A DNA stretch of 64,000 bases from Dendrolimus kikuchii (taxonomy: Eukaryota > Arthropoda > Insecta > Lepidoptera > Lasiocampidae), in assembly GCA_019925095.2 (NCBI GenBank), contig CM034398.1:7765001-7829000 (forward strand). The letters run 5' to 3'. Position numbers and translations under genes: made by a program. Positions 45,553 through 57,260 of this stretch are shown here, piece by piece. The notes under the pieces are model-generated. The model had not been told where the DNA came from. It worked only from the letters and a program-made list of their open reading frames with translations, and searched no databases. Position 1 is the stretch's first letter. Every line of letters begins with the position of its first letter.

Positions 45553-45772
45553 TTAAGACCTGCTTATTAAAATAACTGCTTAGTCTAAGCATAATCTATC
45601 CTAAAACTATCCTAAAGCTTGGAATAACTTACTCTGAAGTAAGTAAAGTCGAATTAGTATACTCCAACTTTACTTCGTATTTATTAATACTGAAATTGAT
45701 TAATACTGACATAACACTAGGAGTAAAGTTAGTCTAGCTTTAATCTACGTTTATTAATAAGACGGTATGGGA
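45553..45772. mobile_element. MITE-like repeat with TTTATTAATAAGAC end
   Basis: The right end CGTTTATTAATAAGAC and internal AGGAGTAAAGTTAGTCTAGC are partly mirrored by the left end (CTTATTAAAATAACTGCTTA). The inverted ends are degraded. Confidence 0.4.
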
Positions 45773-45774
45773 GT

Positions 45775-45850
45775 AATCTAATTTACTACCGCTTGGCAAC
45801 ATGTTGGTTGAAGAGAAAAAGCGGCGCAAGAAAATTATTAACATTTCTTT
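45775..45850. repeat. Dispersed repeat piece (pairs with 60308-60385)
   Basis: GTAATCTAATTTACTACCGC and AAGCGGCGCAAGAAA are shared with the segment next to the Penelope pair. Confidence 0.65.
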
Positions 45851-47670
45851 CAATCGCATTGAAAGGTCTCGATTGAGATGATAAGCCTCGCGAACCTGTA
45901 ATTTTATTTTAAATTTTCGTATATATATAATTTCGATATAAAAGAGTTCAAAAGATTTGAATAGGTATAAGTAAACATTTGTAAACCCGCAAGAAGAAAG
46001 TAACGGGCACAGCTAGTATTATATAAGGAAATTTTAGTATTATACCTATATAAAAGTACCTAGTTTAAACTGATGTGTTTTCACCTTCGCTGCAGAGCTT
46101 TGCATGAAATGTTGACTAAGAAGTTTCTAAAACTAACGAAGTTGTTTAACATAATAACTGCGAACTCTATGTTTAAGTATGAAAGTTTAATGAGTATGGC
46201 ACACAGAATTTACGAAATATGATATTTACCTCACTACATGGTAAAAAAATATTTTTAACTGCAAACTACTGTAATAAAGATTATGGTTCAAAAGATATTG
46301 AAGTACAATTACAGACCTTACGATGCTAATATTTTCTACATAACTCTAAATGAAATTATTATTAAAGAACATGGTCATGATATTTCAAGAATAAAGTAGC
46401 GGACTGTCAAATGAACTGAGTCATATAGCGCATTAATTATTGTTTGAAAGTAATTAATATATATATATATAAAGTATTATCCATGGCCTCTACGTCTCAC
46501 CATGGTCTGTTACCATCGGCAAAGCTCTTGGACTAGCGCCGTTGGTAGCTAATGGCTAGTTACGAATCAAGAACATGTTAGTGACATCGAGACGAAGCAA
46601 AATATTTGAATAAATGTATATATCGTAACAACAGAAGCAAGAGATTGAATATCTCTAACAATTCTACTTAACAATTTTATAGCAACATATCTGCGTATAT
46701 TATCGATATACCATAAAGATGGGCCCAACTTGACCCGGAGGCTTCCAAACCCCGCCACCAGACCCCCTATATAGCCACCCCATGCATCACAGTTATTGAA
46801 TTACTATTTAAAAGATCTAAATGTGATCAATATACACAGTGAAAACTACAATACCATTAAATAAATACACTAAGAATTACATAAATTCATCACTTACTCA
46901 GTTTACTGAAGACGTTGGTTGCACTTGGCAACCTGGCGGTTGGTATAATGACTGTGTCTGCCTCATTCTACGTACCATTTAAATATTATAAAATATTTGA
47001 AAGTATCGTCAATTATATGTTCGAAGTCTAAAATGTCCAGTAACTTGTAAGTACTTGTACAGTATCTTGACCAATGGAAAGTAAGAAATACTTGCTTGCT
47101 ATTGGTTGTCCTACTTTAATTTATCCCTACATTCATCTTCAAAGTTATACGTCTTTACTCTTTTTAAGAATTGCTAATAAAACTTTGTTATTCACTGTAA
47201 CAGATCTAAATATCAACCTTAAAATAGTTAAAGTTTTATGATACTCTTAACACGTAATAAGGACTGGCCATACAATCATGCACGTAATCCCAACTTGCAA
47301 ACGTCTGTCAAGTTGGAGCCTCCACTGCTTGATGTTCTAAAAGGTCGTAAGCTATCTCAGGAAAAGTTAGTAGAACAATTTCAAATAAGTCTTATAAGTT
47401 GAAAGATGCTGCGCGCTCAAACGTGTCAGGAATAATGACCTAACTACGCTTAAAATATAAAGTTTGTGTTCGGGAACCTCAGTCTGTGATAATAACGTTT
47501 ATAGAAACGAATAAGAAATGAAGAAACGGTTAAGATATTTGTTATAGCTTCGTCGCTAAGGCACCCCCTCATATCAACCAACAACATAATTGTAGGTAAT
47601 GTTCGTTTTAATCTGTAAGGTAGTTAACCACCAAATCAGTCCGTTATTAAATGCTTGCACGTACGGTAAT
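45851..47670. other. No gene seen
   Basis: AT-rich region with a short (AT)n at 46,456-46,472. No recognised coding or repeat family. Confidence 0.3.
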
Positions 47671-47852
47671 TTCAACAAGAACCTTTTTCATAGGGTCTTC
47701 TATATTTAAACTACATTATAATATAGTAACGTCATAGTGTCGGTTGTTTTTTTAGGTCTCTAAGTATCCGCTATGCGTGTATGATTGTCTAGAATAAAAC
47801 TCTGCTGGTATTCACAATATGTGCCGTATTATTTCCCGGTCCATAACCAACA
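47671..47852 (+). repeat. 5' LTR of the copia element
   Basis: TTCAACAAGAACC to AACA before the PBS. Contains AATAAA at 47,793-47,798. The outer start does not match the 3' LTR. Confidence 0.85.
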
Positions 47853-47866
47853 GGTTATGGGCCCAG
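47853..47866 (+). other. Primer-binding site matching the initiator tRNA-Met anticodon arm
   Basis: GGTTATGGGCCCAG is the complement of the anticodon stem-loop of initiator tRNA-Met, the half-tRNA priming known for Drosophila copia. Its first eight bases form an inverted repeat with CCATAACC at 47,841-47,848. Confidence 0.8.
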
Positions 47867-47955
47867 AACGGATCACGCGCAGACAATTAATACGCATAAA
47901 GAAAGCCAAAATATAATATTTGAAGTTTCGCGTCGAAATTACTACGCACGAAACA

Positions 47956-50900
47956 ATGGCTAGCGGCAGTGGAGTCTCGTCAATTCCTGTGGAAAAACTG
48001 AGTGGTATCAATGACTACCACAACTGGAAGTTTGCGATGCGCATGGTACTCATCCATGAGGATTTATGGGAGTGTGTGCAGTCGAAGGAAGTGAAGGACG
48101 AGAAGAAGGACCTAAAAGCTCTTGCTAAGATTTGCTTGTCGGTACATAGCTCGGTATATAGCCATGTACGCAACGCAAAGACCGCACATGAAGCTTGGAA
48201 TAATTTAGAACAAGCTTTCCAAGGCAAAGGATTGTGCAAAAGGCTGAGCTTATTGAGAAGTCTCTTTAGTATAAAGAGGAATGAGCACGATTGCATGGAC
48301 GTATATTTGTCCAAAGTCACCGAAGTTGTGCAACAGTTGGACGAAATCGGATCACCTTTGGAGGATGATTTTGTTGCAGTCATCATATTAAGCGGGTTGC
48401 CATCCGATTATAACCCCTTAATAATGACATTAGAAAATAACAACATGAAGTTGTCAAGCGAGCTGGTGAAGTCGAGGTTGCTGCAAGAAGAACAACGTCG
48501 CGCAGGCAGTAGTGAAACGGTGACGGCTATGGTTGCTAAGAAAACGGTTGTTTGTTATAAATGTCATAAGAGTGGACACGTGCAGAAAAATTGCCCACAA
48601 AATGTCTCTAAACAACAACATAAAAATAAGAAAGCGTTCCAAGGAAAGCCTACAAGCAAAGGCATGTTGACGGCAATGTCAGTAGCTTTGAATAGTAATA
48701 CCTGGTACGTGGACTCGGGAGCAACGTCACACATGACAAATAACAAAGATTTGTACATAAGTTTCCTGCCTATTGAACCAGTGCCAGTGAATGTGGCAAA
48801 CGGTGATAAACTTTCGGCAATCGGTGTTGGTAAAGTAAAAGTTAATTTAAAAACTGGTGAAAAGACGATAAGTCATGTATTTTATGTACCTAGTTTAGTA
48901 GGAAGTCTGTTGTCCGTGAGTGCATTAACTAAGAAAGGTTTTAATGTTAAATTTAATAAGAAAGGCTGTATAATTCTTAGTGGTAGAACGGTCATAGCTA
49001 CGGCTACCCATGTAAATAATGTCTATCAGCTTGATGTTTGTAATAATTTTACATGTAATGCTGCAACGGAAAGAGTCGTGCCTAAAGTTTCTGTTTTAGA
49101 CACTCTATTGACTTCGCAGGTGACTGAAGTTGCGCAGTCGGATGCGTGCTCAAGCGATGCAAGTCAAGCATCATTGGCCGCTGACTCTGAGGCAAACGCA
49201 CCTAGTGAGAAGACTTCGCGGGAAACGTGGCATAGACGACTTGCTCATCTCAATGCCAGAAGCATGTACATCATGAAGAATGGGATGGTAACGGGCATTA
49301 ATTATGACGAAGGTTCCTACCTACCATGTGAGTCATGTGTACTGGGTAAGCAATGTCGATTACCTTTTCCTAAAAAGTCAAAACGTCGATCTAAGGAAAT
49401 ATTAGGCTTGGTGCATACAGACTTATGTGGGCCTATGCCACAAGCGTCTTTTGGAGGTTCTAGATATTTTTTAACTTTTATAGACGATTTTTCTCGGAAG
49501 ATTTTTTGTTATTTTTTAAAAGGGAAGGATGAAGTTTTTACCTATTTTAAAACTTTTAAATCCTTGGTTGAAAACCAAACGGGCAAAACAATTAAGGTTC
49601 TAAGGAGCGATAATGGAACTGAATATGTTAATAAACAGTTTCAGAATTTTTTGAAAGAGCATGGGATAAAGCATGAAACTACTATTCCATATTCTCCTGA
49701 ACAGAATGGGGTCAGTGAAAGAGCTAATAGGACAATTGTTGAAAAAGCCCGGTGTATGCTGCAGGATGCAGGTTTGGATAACCGCTTCTGGGCGGAGGCT
49801 GTCCAAACTGCAGTTTACATAAAGAATAGGTCGCCTACAAAGGCAGTGATGGGATCAACACCAGAAGAAAAGTGGACTAACGAAAAGGTTGATGTAAGTC
49901 ATTTTCGGGTGTTTGGTTGTGTGGCCTATGCTTTAGTGCATAACACAAAAAAGTTCGATCCCAAATCCAAAAGGTATATTTTTGTTGGATACTGCGAGGA
50001 AAGCAAAGGATATAGGTTGATGGATCCGGAAAATCTACCTACTTGTATAAAGGCTAGAAATGTAAACTTTTTCGAAAATAAATTTATTTCGAAAAATAAT
50101 GTTACAGATGTGTCAAATACGTCATGTAATGAATTATTGACACCAAATATTATGAACATTATTTCTAATTCGGAAGTAAATAATATAAATGAAAATGAGA
50201 ATGGGAGTGACCAGGTTGTCGTCAGGTCAGATGAGCGAGGACATGAATCGTTTGAGCCTGATGCAACTGTGAGCTCGATCGTAAGTTGCGATGATTCTTC
50301 GGATGAAACATACGTTCCAGAGTCATCTTCTTTAAACGATACGGATTCTTCAAACTTCGTGAGCTTGAATAATACCACTGAATTGGCGAATATGGCGATG
50401 GCATTATGCTGTGATAATGACGAGCCATTGACAGTGGAACAAGCATTGAATGGTAAGGATGCTGGTCGTTGGCGAGAAGCAATGCAGGAAGAATATGATT
50501 CTTTTGCAAAGAACAATTGTTGGACGTTGACAGATCTGAAAGATGGACAAAAACCGGTAAGATCCAAATGGGTTTTTAAGATTAAACGTGGTCTTAACGG
50601 AAATATATTAAAATATAAGGCGCGTTTAGTAGCGAAAGGTTTCACGCAAAAATATGGTATCGATTACCAGGAAACTTTTGCACCAGTTGTACGTCATTCG
50701 ACAATTAGGATGTTGTTTGCCATTGCAGCCATAAAAGACCTTGACATTGACCAAATGGATGTCAAGACAGCATTCTTGAACGGAGATTTGAAAGAGAATG
50801 TTATAATGGAACAACCAGAAGGATTTGTTTTAAAGGGGGAGAATAAACACAAAGTTTATAAGTTAAACAAATCCATTTATGGTTTGAAACAAGCTGCAAA

Positions 50901-51966
50901 ATGTTGGTACGATAAAATTAATACCGTATTAACAGCAAAAATGGGTTTTAAAAGGTCTAGTGTGGAGCCCTGCGTATACTTTAGAAATCTACAAGGTAGA
51001 TTATCTATTTTAGCCCTTTATGTTGATGACATACTTTTATTTACTTCTTCAGATGCTGATAAACATGACATAAAGAAGCGTTTAAATGAAGAATTTGAAA
51101 TAAAAGATTTAGGTCAGGTACATGAATTTTTGGGAATGCGAGTTTGCAGGCAGAAGAATAAAATCACACTCGACCAGGCTAGCTTTATAACTAGGATCTT
51201 GAACAGATTTAAGATGGCTGACTGCAAACCTGTTTCGACTCCAATGGAGGTTGGCTTGAAGCTTACCAAAGCTGAAGCAAAGCTTGAAAATTGTGAGTAC
51301 AGAAATCTTATTGGCTGTTTAATGTATGTCGCTGTGTGTACTAGACCCGACATAGCGCATGCGGTTGGTTTCTTAAGTCAATTTAATGACTGTTATTCAG
51401 ATATCCACTGGAAGGCAGCTAAACATGTTTTAAGATATCTGAAGGGTACTACCAATTATTGTTTGGTGTACGACAAAGGTAACTTTGAAGTATGTGGTTA
51501 TGTAGACGCGGACTGGGCGTCATGTGAAGTAGACCGGAAGTCATACACTGGCTATGTGTATAAAATCGGGAATTCAGTCATCAGCTGGGAAAGTCGTAAG
51601 CAGAAAACCGTCGCATTGTCTAGTACTGAGGCCGAATACATGGCTCTTTCCGATGCATGCAAAGAGGGTTTATTTATACGCACTTTTCTACAGGAATGTT
51701 TAAATTTAGATTGTGTTATTAACTTATTTAATGATAACCAGTCTGCACAAAAGCTGAGTAAGAATTCGATGTTGCATTCGCGAACTAAACACATTGATGT
51801 CAGACACCATTTTATTCGTGACATTGTTAATAAAAAATTGATTAATATTAAGTTTATGTCAACTGATAAAATGTTAGCGGATATTCTGACAAAGCCTTTA
51901 CCGCGAGTAAAGTTTTCAATGTTTTTAGGTCAGTTTAATTTGAGAGGATATTATTTACGCGAATGA
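47956..51966 (+). CDS. Gag-Pol polyprotein of Ty1/copia retrotransposon
   Basis: 1,336 aa from the ATG at 47,956 (AACAATGGC context); the frame is open a little further upstream but has no ATG. In order: gag (~1-195, EKLSGINDYHNWKFAM start); CCHC knuckle CYKCHKSGHVQKNC (200-213); protease with DSG at 253-255; GAG-pre-integrase HHCC region (WHRRLAHL...CESCVLGKQC); integrase triad D489, D552, E588 with the DD35E spacing; reverse transcriptase with YVDD at 1022-1025; RNase H (YVDADWA, SSTEAEYMAL, HIDVRHHFIRD). The integrase-before-RT order defines copia. It encodes particle formation, reverse transcription and integration. No stop or frameshift. Length is close to the usual ~1,400 aa. Confidence 0.95.
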   Translation: MASGSGVSSIPVEKLSGINDYHNWKFAMRMVLIHEDLWECVQSKEVKDEKKDLKALAKICLSVHSSVYSHVRNAKTAHEAWNNLEQAFQGKGLCKRLSLLRSLFSIKRNEHDCMDVYLSKVTEVVQQLDEIGSPLEDDFVAVIILSGLPSDYNPLIMTLENNNMKLSSELVKSRLLQEEQRRAGSSETVTAMVAKKTVVCYKCHKSGHVQKNCPQNVSKQQHKNKKAFQGKPTSKGMLTAMSVALNSNTWYVDSGATSHMTNNKDLYISFLPIEPVPVNVANGDKLSAIGVGKVKVNLKTGEKTISHVFYVPSLVGSLLSVSALTKKGFNVKFNKKGCIILSGRTVIATATHVNNVYQLDVCNNFTCNAATERVVPKVSVLDTLLTSQVTEVAQSDACSSDASQASLAADSEANAPSEKTSRETWHRRLAHLNARSMYIMKNGMVTGINYDEGSYLPCESCVLGKQCRLPFPKKSKRRSKEILGLVHTDLCGPMPQASFGGSRYFLTFIDDFSRKIFCYFLKGKDEVFTYFKTFKSLVENQTGKTIKVLRSDNGTEYVNKQFQNFLKEHGIKHETTIPYSPEQNGVSERANRTIVEKARCMLQDAGLDNRFWAEAVQTAVYIKNRSPTKAVMGSTPEEKWTNEKVDVSHFRVFGCVAYALVHNTKKFDPKSKRYIFVGYCEESKGYRLMDPENLPTCIKARNVNFFENKFISKNNVTDVSNTSCNELLTPNIMNIISNSEVNNINENENGSDQVVVRSDERGHESFEPDATVSSIVSCDDSSDETYVPESSSLNDTDSSNFVSLNNTTELANMAMALCCDNDEPLTVEQALNGKDAGRWREAMQEEYDSFAKNNCWTLTDLKDGQKPVRSKWVFKIKRGLNGNILKYKARLVAKGFTQKYGIDYQETFAPVVRHSTIRMLFAIAAIKDLDIDQMDVKTAFLNGDLKENVIMEQPEGFVLKGENKHKVYKLNKSIYGLKQAAKCWYDKINTVLTAKMGFKRSSVEPCVYFRNLQGRLSILALYVDDILLFTSSDADKHDIKKRLNEEFEIKDLGQVHEFLGMRVCRQKNKITLDQASFITRILNRFKMADCKPVSTPMEVGLKLTKAEAKLENCEYRNLIGCLMYVAVCTRPDIAHAVGFLSQFNDCYSDIHWKAAKHVLRYLKGTTNYCLVYDKGNFEVCGYVDADWASCEVDRKSYTGYVYKIGNSVISWESRKQKTVALSSTEAEYMALSDACKEGLFIRTFLQECLNLDCVINLFNDNQSAQKLSKNSMLHSRTKHIDVRHHFIRDIVNKKLINIKFMSTDKMLADILTKPLPRVKFSMFLGQFNLRGYYLRE

Positions 51967-52128
51967 CAACATTTTTTAGGAGGTCTATGTTTAGTTTTTA
52001 TTGTATATATAGTTATGTAATGCCACATACGTGTTTATTTTTTCTTGTAGGGTTATAAAATTAACTATGTATAATTATGTTTTGATTTAATGATTAGTTC
52101 ATACAGTATGTTGAAATGATTTCAGTTT

Positions 52129-52137
52129 AAGGGGAAG
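52129..52137 (+). other. Polypurine tract of the copia element
   Basis: AAGGGGAAG just upstream of the probable 3' LTR start (TGAAATAAATC at 52,141). Confidence 0.65.
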
Positions 52138-52140
52138 TCT

Positions 52141-52325
52141 TGAAATAAATCTCTCACTTCAACAAGAACCTTTTATCATAGGGTCTTCTATATTTAAACT
52201 ACATTATAATATAGTAACGTCATAGTGTCGGTTGTTTTCTTAGGTCTCTAAGTATCCGCTATGCGTGTATGATTGTCAAGAATAAAACTCTGCTGGTATT
52301 CACAATATGTGCCGTATTATTTCCC
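52141..52325 (+). repeat. 3' LTR of the copia element, truncated
   Basis: Matches the 5' LTR from 52,158 to TTATTTCCC at 52,325, then breaks into foldback copy B. AATAAA at 52,281-52,286. Confidence 0.85.
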
Positions 52326-52803
52326 ATGGCAACGGATAAGTGGCAAAACGAATCGCAACAAAATTTTAACTTCAAGTTTTGCGGGCAGATTGTTAATGTA
52401 CTTGTCCAATTTGAAAACCTGCCCGTAAAACTTCAAGTTAAAAGTTTGTTGCGATTCGTTTTTCCACTTATCCGGTGCCATTCGTTTTTCCACTTGTCCG
52501 TTGAAGTTTCACTTCTACTATGTGTCCCAGCACACTTTTCGATTTTTCGCAGGTTTACGGCAAAGTATGATTTGGTTAGGTTAGGTACATTTTAATGCAT
52601 TTTTTATTTAAACTTATTTTATTTTATCAAACAAAAAAACTGAATTCGATCCGGAACCAAAAAATGCATCCACAGTATACTCTAAAATTATGCCGCCTCT
52701 CACCACGTCTAGTCTAAATTTATGCCGCTCTTCCACGCGGCCGTAACGCTTCTTCGTAACAGAAAAATCCTAAGACCCGCCATTTATACAGAAGTTTCAC
52801 TTC
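52326..52803 (-). mobile_element. Foldback element family, copy B
   Basis: The hairpin is 52,326-52,481 (arms starting ATGGCAACGGATAAGTGG and ending TCCGGTGCCAT, centre ~52,412). The non-hairpin part follows to GAAGTTTCACTTC at ~52,803, so orientation is opposite to A and C. It interrupts the copia 3' LTR. Confidence 0.85.
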
Positions 52804-52974
52804 AAAAAAATACATTCTTTAACAGAAAACTTTAGTAAGAACTTATTCAATTATAAATAAAATTACAATCAACTGGCCTCAAAATAGTTTTAATCTGAAT
52901 ATTTTAAATATATCAAAAAATATAATTTTATCCGACAATGAACGCAATATTTCATATGAAATTACCGCTCCTTA

Positions 52975-53290
52975 GCAGCCGATATTTTCTTCAAAATAAT
53001 TAATGATGGCAAAATAGACATGGGAGTAAATCAACCGACTTTGATCAATACTCGTTTAGGCTATGCAGTTTTAGATTGTTTTCCAATGCATTCTAGTTCG
53101 TCAATTGTTATGCAAAACACTGAATACATTGAAAATGCGTGAAGTCCTCAAAGGGTTTTGGGTGACCGGAAAAGTACCAGAGCTTTTTTTGAATCGTTGC
53201 CAGTACCTAGAAAAAGTAAAAAGATTCTTAAAGAACCAGTCTGATACATTTGTAAATGGGCTTTTCGTCGCGAATTCTAGGAATGACAAA
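52975..53290 (+). pseudogene. BEL/Pao retrotransposon fossil (protease-RT linker region)
   Basis: AADIFFKIINDGKI, then LINTRLGYAV, and in a shifted frame LKGFWVTGKVPEL and NGLFV resemble the 'GADIFF...NT..G....KFWE...PE' stretch between protease and RT of BEL/Pao polyproteins. TGA at 53,140-53,142 and a +1 shift break it. No LTRs or catalytic motifs are seen nearby. Confidence 0.6.
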
Positions 53291-55445
53291 ATTACAACTT
53301 TTCAACCTAACGGTCGTAATCACCATTTGCAGTTTGTAAATAAACAATATTTAATAGAAAATTAAAGACCATTGTGTGACCTATTAATTTCTAAAGTAAG
53401 CCCAATTATTTGTCATATTCTATGGGTTAAAATAAAAGTTTTACAAAAAAAATATTTACTTAATTAAAGTCATTAAATTATCTTAACTTTTATTAATTAT
53501 TATTATTTGTTTTATTTGCCTTTCAAGATTTGAATTTCATTTAATTGTTACTTTTATGTTTTATATAACTAATGGATGTAAATATTGTTTTCAAATATTG
53601 TTTAAATGTTTGACTTTGTTGAGTGTCTAATAAAGTTAGAATTGCTGATGTTGACGTAGAATAGCTGATGGCAAGATTCAGTCTAGGGCAATATGCAAAA
53701 TAGTTGTTCTACCTTTAGATGATTGAATTATTATTTTATTTGCTTTACATTAGTTTGTTAAACGATCGAAGTAACTATTAAATGATTTTGGCTTTTAATG
53801 GTTTAAATTAATAATTTTATATTAATGCTTTTTATTTATTTTGTTATTAGTTTGTCTGAAGATGTTGTGTTCGGGTCAAAGAACTTTATTTCTCATAAAA
53901 GAATTTTTACAATTCTCTTAAACTATGAGAACGTTTATTATAAGTTGTTGAAAAATAAATTGTAATTTATAACGAGATAGAAAGCACAAATACAAAAGTT
54001 ACAGGTGATTTTGATTTATGTTTTGTACATGCAAGTTACAAGTTCCTTCGAACCAAAAGAAACAAAGATATACATTTCGTGGAAGCACCATTGTGTAACT
54101 TGTTATTTTGTTTTTAAAACTTTTTTTATGACTAATATTTTTCAATGATATACGTTATGTAAAAATTACTTGCTGGAGAAATTTGTTCACAACAAAAAAG
54201 TTTTTACTATACTTTCAATTTAAATAATTTAAAATGTATATATGTTAAATTATAGAAAAATCATTCAGAATATATTAATTCACAAAAGCGTATATTTTAT
54301 TTAAATAGTTTATTCCCTCTCCATCAACTGTAGTGAAATAATATAAATACAATAAAAGGCACGACAAGATAAGATTTACTACAGAGAAGTGACAATATGT
54401 CGTAATAAAAAACACGCACTTAAGCCCTTTATAACGTATTTTCTAATATGGAAATAGTTGAGGTCCATAAATAGCCGCGGTAAGCTAAGGATCTTAAGAA
54501 TGCGGTACCGAGGTCAACACATCTGTGGCAGTGTGGATGTCTCCTTGAAATTCCTTAAAACTTTAGATACAAACTTGTTGCATTTCAGGCCTAAAATACT
54601 TTTATAATAACTAGTTCTTTAATTTTAGTACTGCTTAGGCCAAATAACACTACAACATCATCGTTTTTGTCTTATAATGCTTGATACCTATCAAATTCTC
54701 AATTTTCTTTTTTAATATTTTTGTTAGATATTAATTTGATACTCTATATTATTGATTTGAAACGATTCCATATCAAAGACTGCTAGCAATAGTCTAGTGT
54801 AATCTGTCAGCAGTGAAAGCAGCACATGAAAACTGCCTGTTTCAGCTTTATAGTATGTCTCACGGAGAAAGTCCCGCGATAAAAAAGAAACTAATGACTC
54901 AGTCAGATCAGCTTAGCCACATTGTTATGCAAGTGATTGGTGTACGTATGTGAAAATCTATACATTAATGCGTGAAGCAAAAACTTTGTACCCCTTTTTA
55001 CGAAAATTACGCGGACGGAGAGGAGTATGAAATTTCGCAAACGTATAATTTATATAGAGAAGAAGCGATGAATGCTATTTTTTTTAATTAGGCATAAAAA
55101 ATACATTAAATCAATAAAAAAGCGTTTCACACACTACCATGTATTTGACACACACACGCATATATACTCTTTTGTTTATTGTTCAAGTCAAACTAAGGGT
55201 GTAGCCTTGGCAAAATCTGTGATTATAGAAATATAGTCATTGACATTAATTATTATGTTCAAATTTCGAGCACGTGCAACCACTAGTATGTAGTAATAAG
55301 TAAAGGTACAAACAAATATAATTATGTGGAAATATTAGAAAAGATGCAGGACACTTTCATTAAGAACACATGTCTAATCTAGTAAAAACGTAATACGTTG
55401 CTCGATTTATTAGAATTGTAACGATAACTCACTTTAATTGCATTA
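53291..55445. other. No gene seen
   Basis: Very AT-rich. It could include further decayed BEL/Pao sequence but shows no diagnostic motif. Confidence 0.3.
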
Positions 55446-55512
55446 CATGGTAAACGCTTTCCATCAAGTGGGCCGTCTGCCTGTCTGCTGATCTCCTGCA
55501 ATAAAAATATAA
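55446..55512 (+). repeat. CTGCAATAAA-family tail fragment
   Basis: GGTAAACGCTTTCCATCAAG, GTGGGCCGTCTGCCTGTCTG and CTGATCTCCTGCAATAAAAA are near identical to 35,650-35,713. Confidence 0.8.
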
Positions 55513-55789
55513 AAAAAATAAAAAAACATTTTTCAAGCTACGACGTGTAACATCATACAAAAACATCTCAGTTGATTTCGCTTAGACTGAAGCAAATACA
55601 CTGAGATGGTTTTATTGTGAAGGTGAACCGAACAATGAGACGTTAGTGATATAAATTGACACCCTATTATTATTATTGACTATTGATTTGATATGTTATA
55701 TAAAAGTTTTAAATTAAATGAGTTTTGATAATACTCAAACAGTAACAATGTTTTAACGATTTATTTAGTAATTTTATACACTTACTCGT
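55513..55789. other. No feature seen
   Basis: AT-rich spacer. Confidence 0.3.
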
Positions 55790-56083
55790 CGTGAAGTTGT
55801 GGTAGCGTAATGGCTAGCGCACGCGTTCCAAACTCAAATGGCGCGGGTGCGGTCCTGACCGGAACGCATGCATCACTTAGGCAGTTTTCTGACCTAATGT
55901 GCATATTGTTACAATTACCACGTGCTAACAACGGTGCAGGAAAACATCTTGATGCAACCAGCAGCATATCGAGATAATCGATGTGTCAAACCCGCCAAGC
56001 CGCCTTGGACAAGCGTGGCGGGTACTGTCCGTTCCCCTATAAAGGGAGCCACGAGCCCAGCAGTGGGAAATTTATAGGCTGTT

Positions 56084-56114
<31 letters not shown>

Positions 56115-56115
56115 A
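55790..56115 (+). mobile_element. tRNA-derived SINE with LINE-like 3' end and (TA)n tail
   Basis: The A-box-like TAGCGTAATGG (55,803-55,813) and a weak B box (GGGTGCGGTCC, 55,845-55,855) form a tRNA-like head. The 3' part has CGAGCCCAGCAGTGGGAAAT and ATAGGCTG, a 3' motif shared with lepidopteran LINEs as I remember them, then (TA)n at 56,089-56,115. Confidence 0.6.
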
Positions 56116-57100
56116 CTTACTCAATTTAAATAGTTAAATTTTTCGACTTATGCCTCGTCTACACGTTAATGAAGTAACAATTGCAAGCAGCTACTGAAAC
56201 ATTCACAATTTTTGTAATAAAATATATGTCAGCACGATTTAAGATTTGAATGTAACCAGTGTGAAATATTTATTTATTCATAAATATCCAAGTTTCAAAA
56301 TAATTTGTAGGTAATTAAGCACGAAAGTAAAGCCGAATAGAACAAGAGCTTCAGTCAAATTGTAGGTCTGATAAACTCGAACCTTATTTACTGATGTCTA
56401 TTTTTTAATCACAAAACAATTCTTGCTTTAAAAAATAATAACACAGTAAAACTGGCTTCAGTTTCCACCAAAAACTTCAACTTCATAGTCAGACTTAAGC
56501 GGGTATTACATTGTCCAATTTGCTGACCGCTAGATGCTAACGTGCTAAAATTGGATAGTGTAAAGGCAGTTAGGCAGTTAGCGATGTAATTGAGTGCGAT
56601 CGTATGGGCTCTGCTACGCTCGCTCATCTTATGCACTAGCTAGCGCACCAGATTTGGCGGTCTGCAAATTGGATAATGCCCGCTTTACTTATTCGCATTC
56701 GGCCTTCCGAAGTCAGTCCAGCTTTCGGTATAACTTGAAAAAATAAAACGCCATCTATCGGTTACACGTTGAAATAGAACTAATCGTATCTCGGCCTTCG
56801 GCAACCTTTACTTTGGTGGAACTTCGTGTTACAAACTTATGAGTAGCTACTTTTTAAATGAGTTTTATTATTTAAATAGACTTGTTTACAATACTACGAA
56901 CTAGCTCTGTTTTACTTACGTAAAATTAGGTTATCTATATATCAGATAAACCTTCGGTGAAAAATTGTTTTTGATTTCGCATATTCGGATAGTACGTCTG
57001 TAGTTGTCTTATCACAGGGATGAAAACAGAACTTTTCGTTCCTGAGAAACGATTTTTCTTGCTGTCAAAAAATTTAAAAAGTATGCGAGCCATTAATCTA
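56116..57100. other. No gene seen
   Basis: No recognised frame; a few CAGATTTGG/CCAATTTGC-like direct and inverse words at 56,500-56,690 hint at a degraded MITE. Confidence 0.3.
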
Positions 57101-57260
57101 TACTAATATTATAAAGCTGAAGAGTTTGTTTGTTTATTTGAACGCGCTAATCTCAGGAACCGCTGGTCCGATTTGAAAAATTCTTTCAGTGTTGAATAGT
57201 ACATTTGTCGAGGAAGGCTATAGGCTATATTATATTTTCAAAAAAATTAGGAATCCTTAC
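57101..57260 (-). repeat. Short retroposon-like repeat, copy 1 of 2
   Basis: GAACGCGCTAATCTCAGGAA, GTCCGATTTGAAAAATTCTT and GAGGAAGGCTATAGGCTAT recur at 57,655-57,770. Confidence 0.7.

Larger units (their letters stand above)
47671..52325 (+). mobile_element. Ty1/copia retrotransposon with intact polyprotein
   Basis: About 4.66 kb. The LTR bodies (47,671-47,838 and 52,158-52,325) differ by three substitutions that I can see, so the insertion is fairly recent. The internal order is PBS, one gag-pol frame, PPT. The first ~17 bases of the LTR, visible after the PPT, are missing from the 5' copy, and the last bases of the 3' LTR are cut off by foldback copy B. Confidence 0.9.

Noticed and set aside
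47920..47955. Upstream start for the copia polyprotein
   Set aside because: It would need a TTG codon; the first ATG in frame, in good context, is at 47,956.
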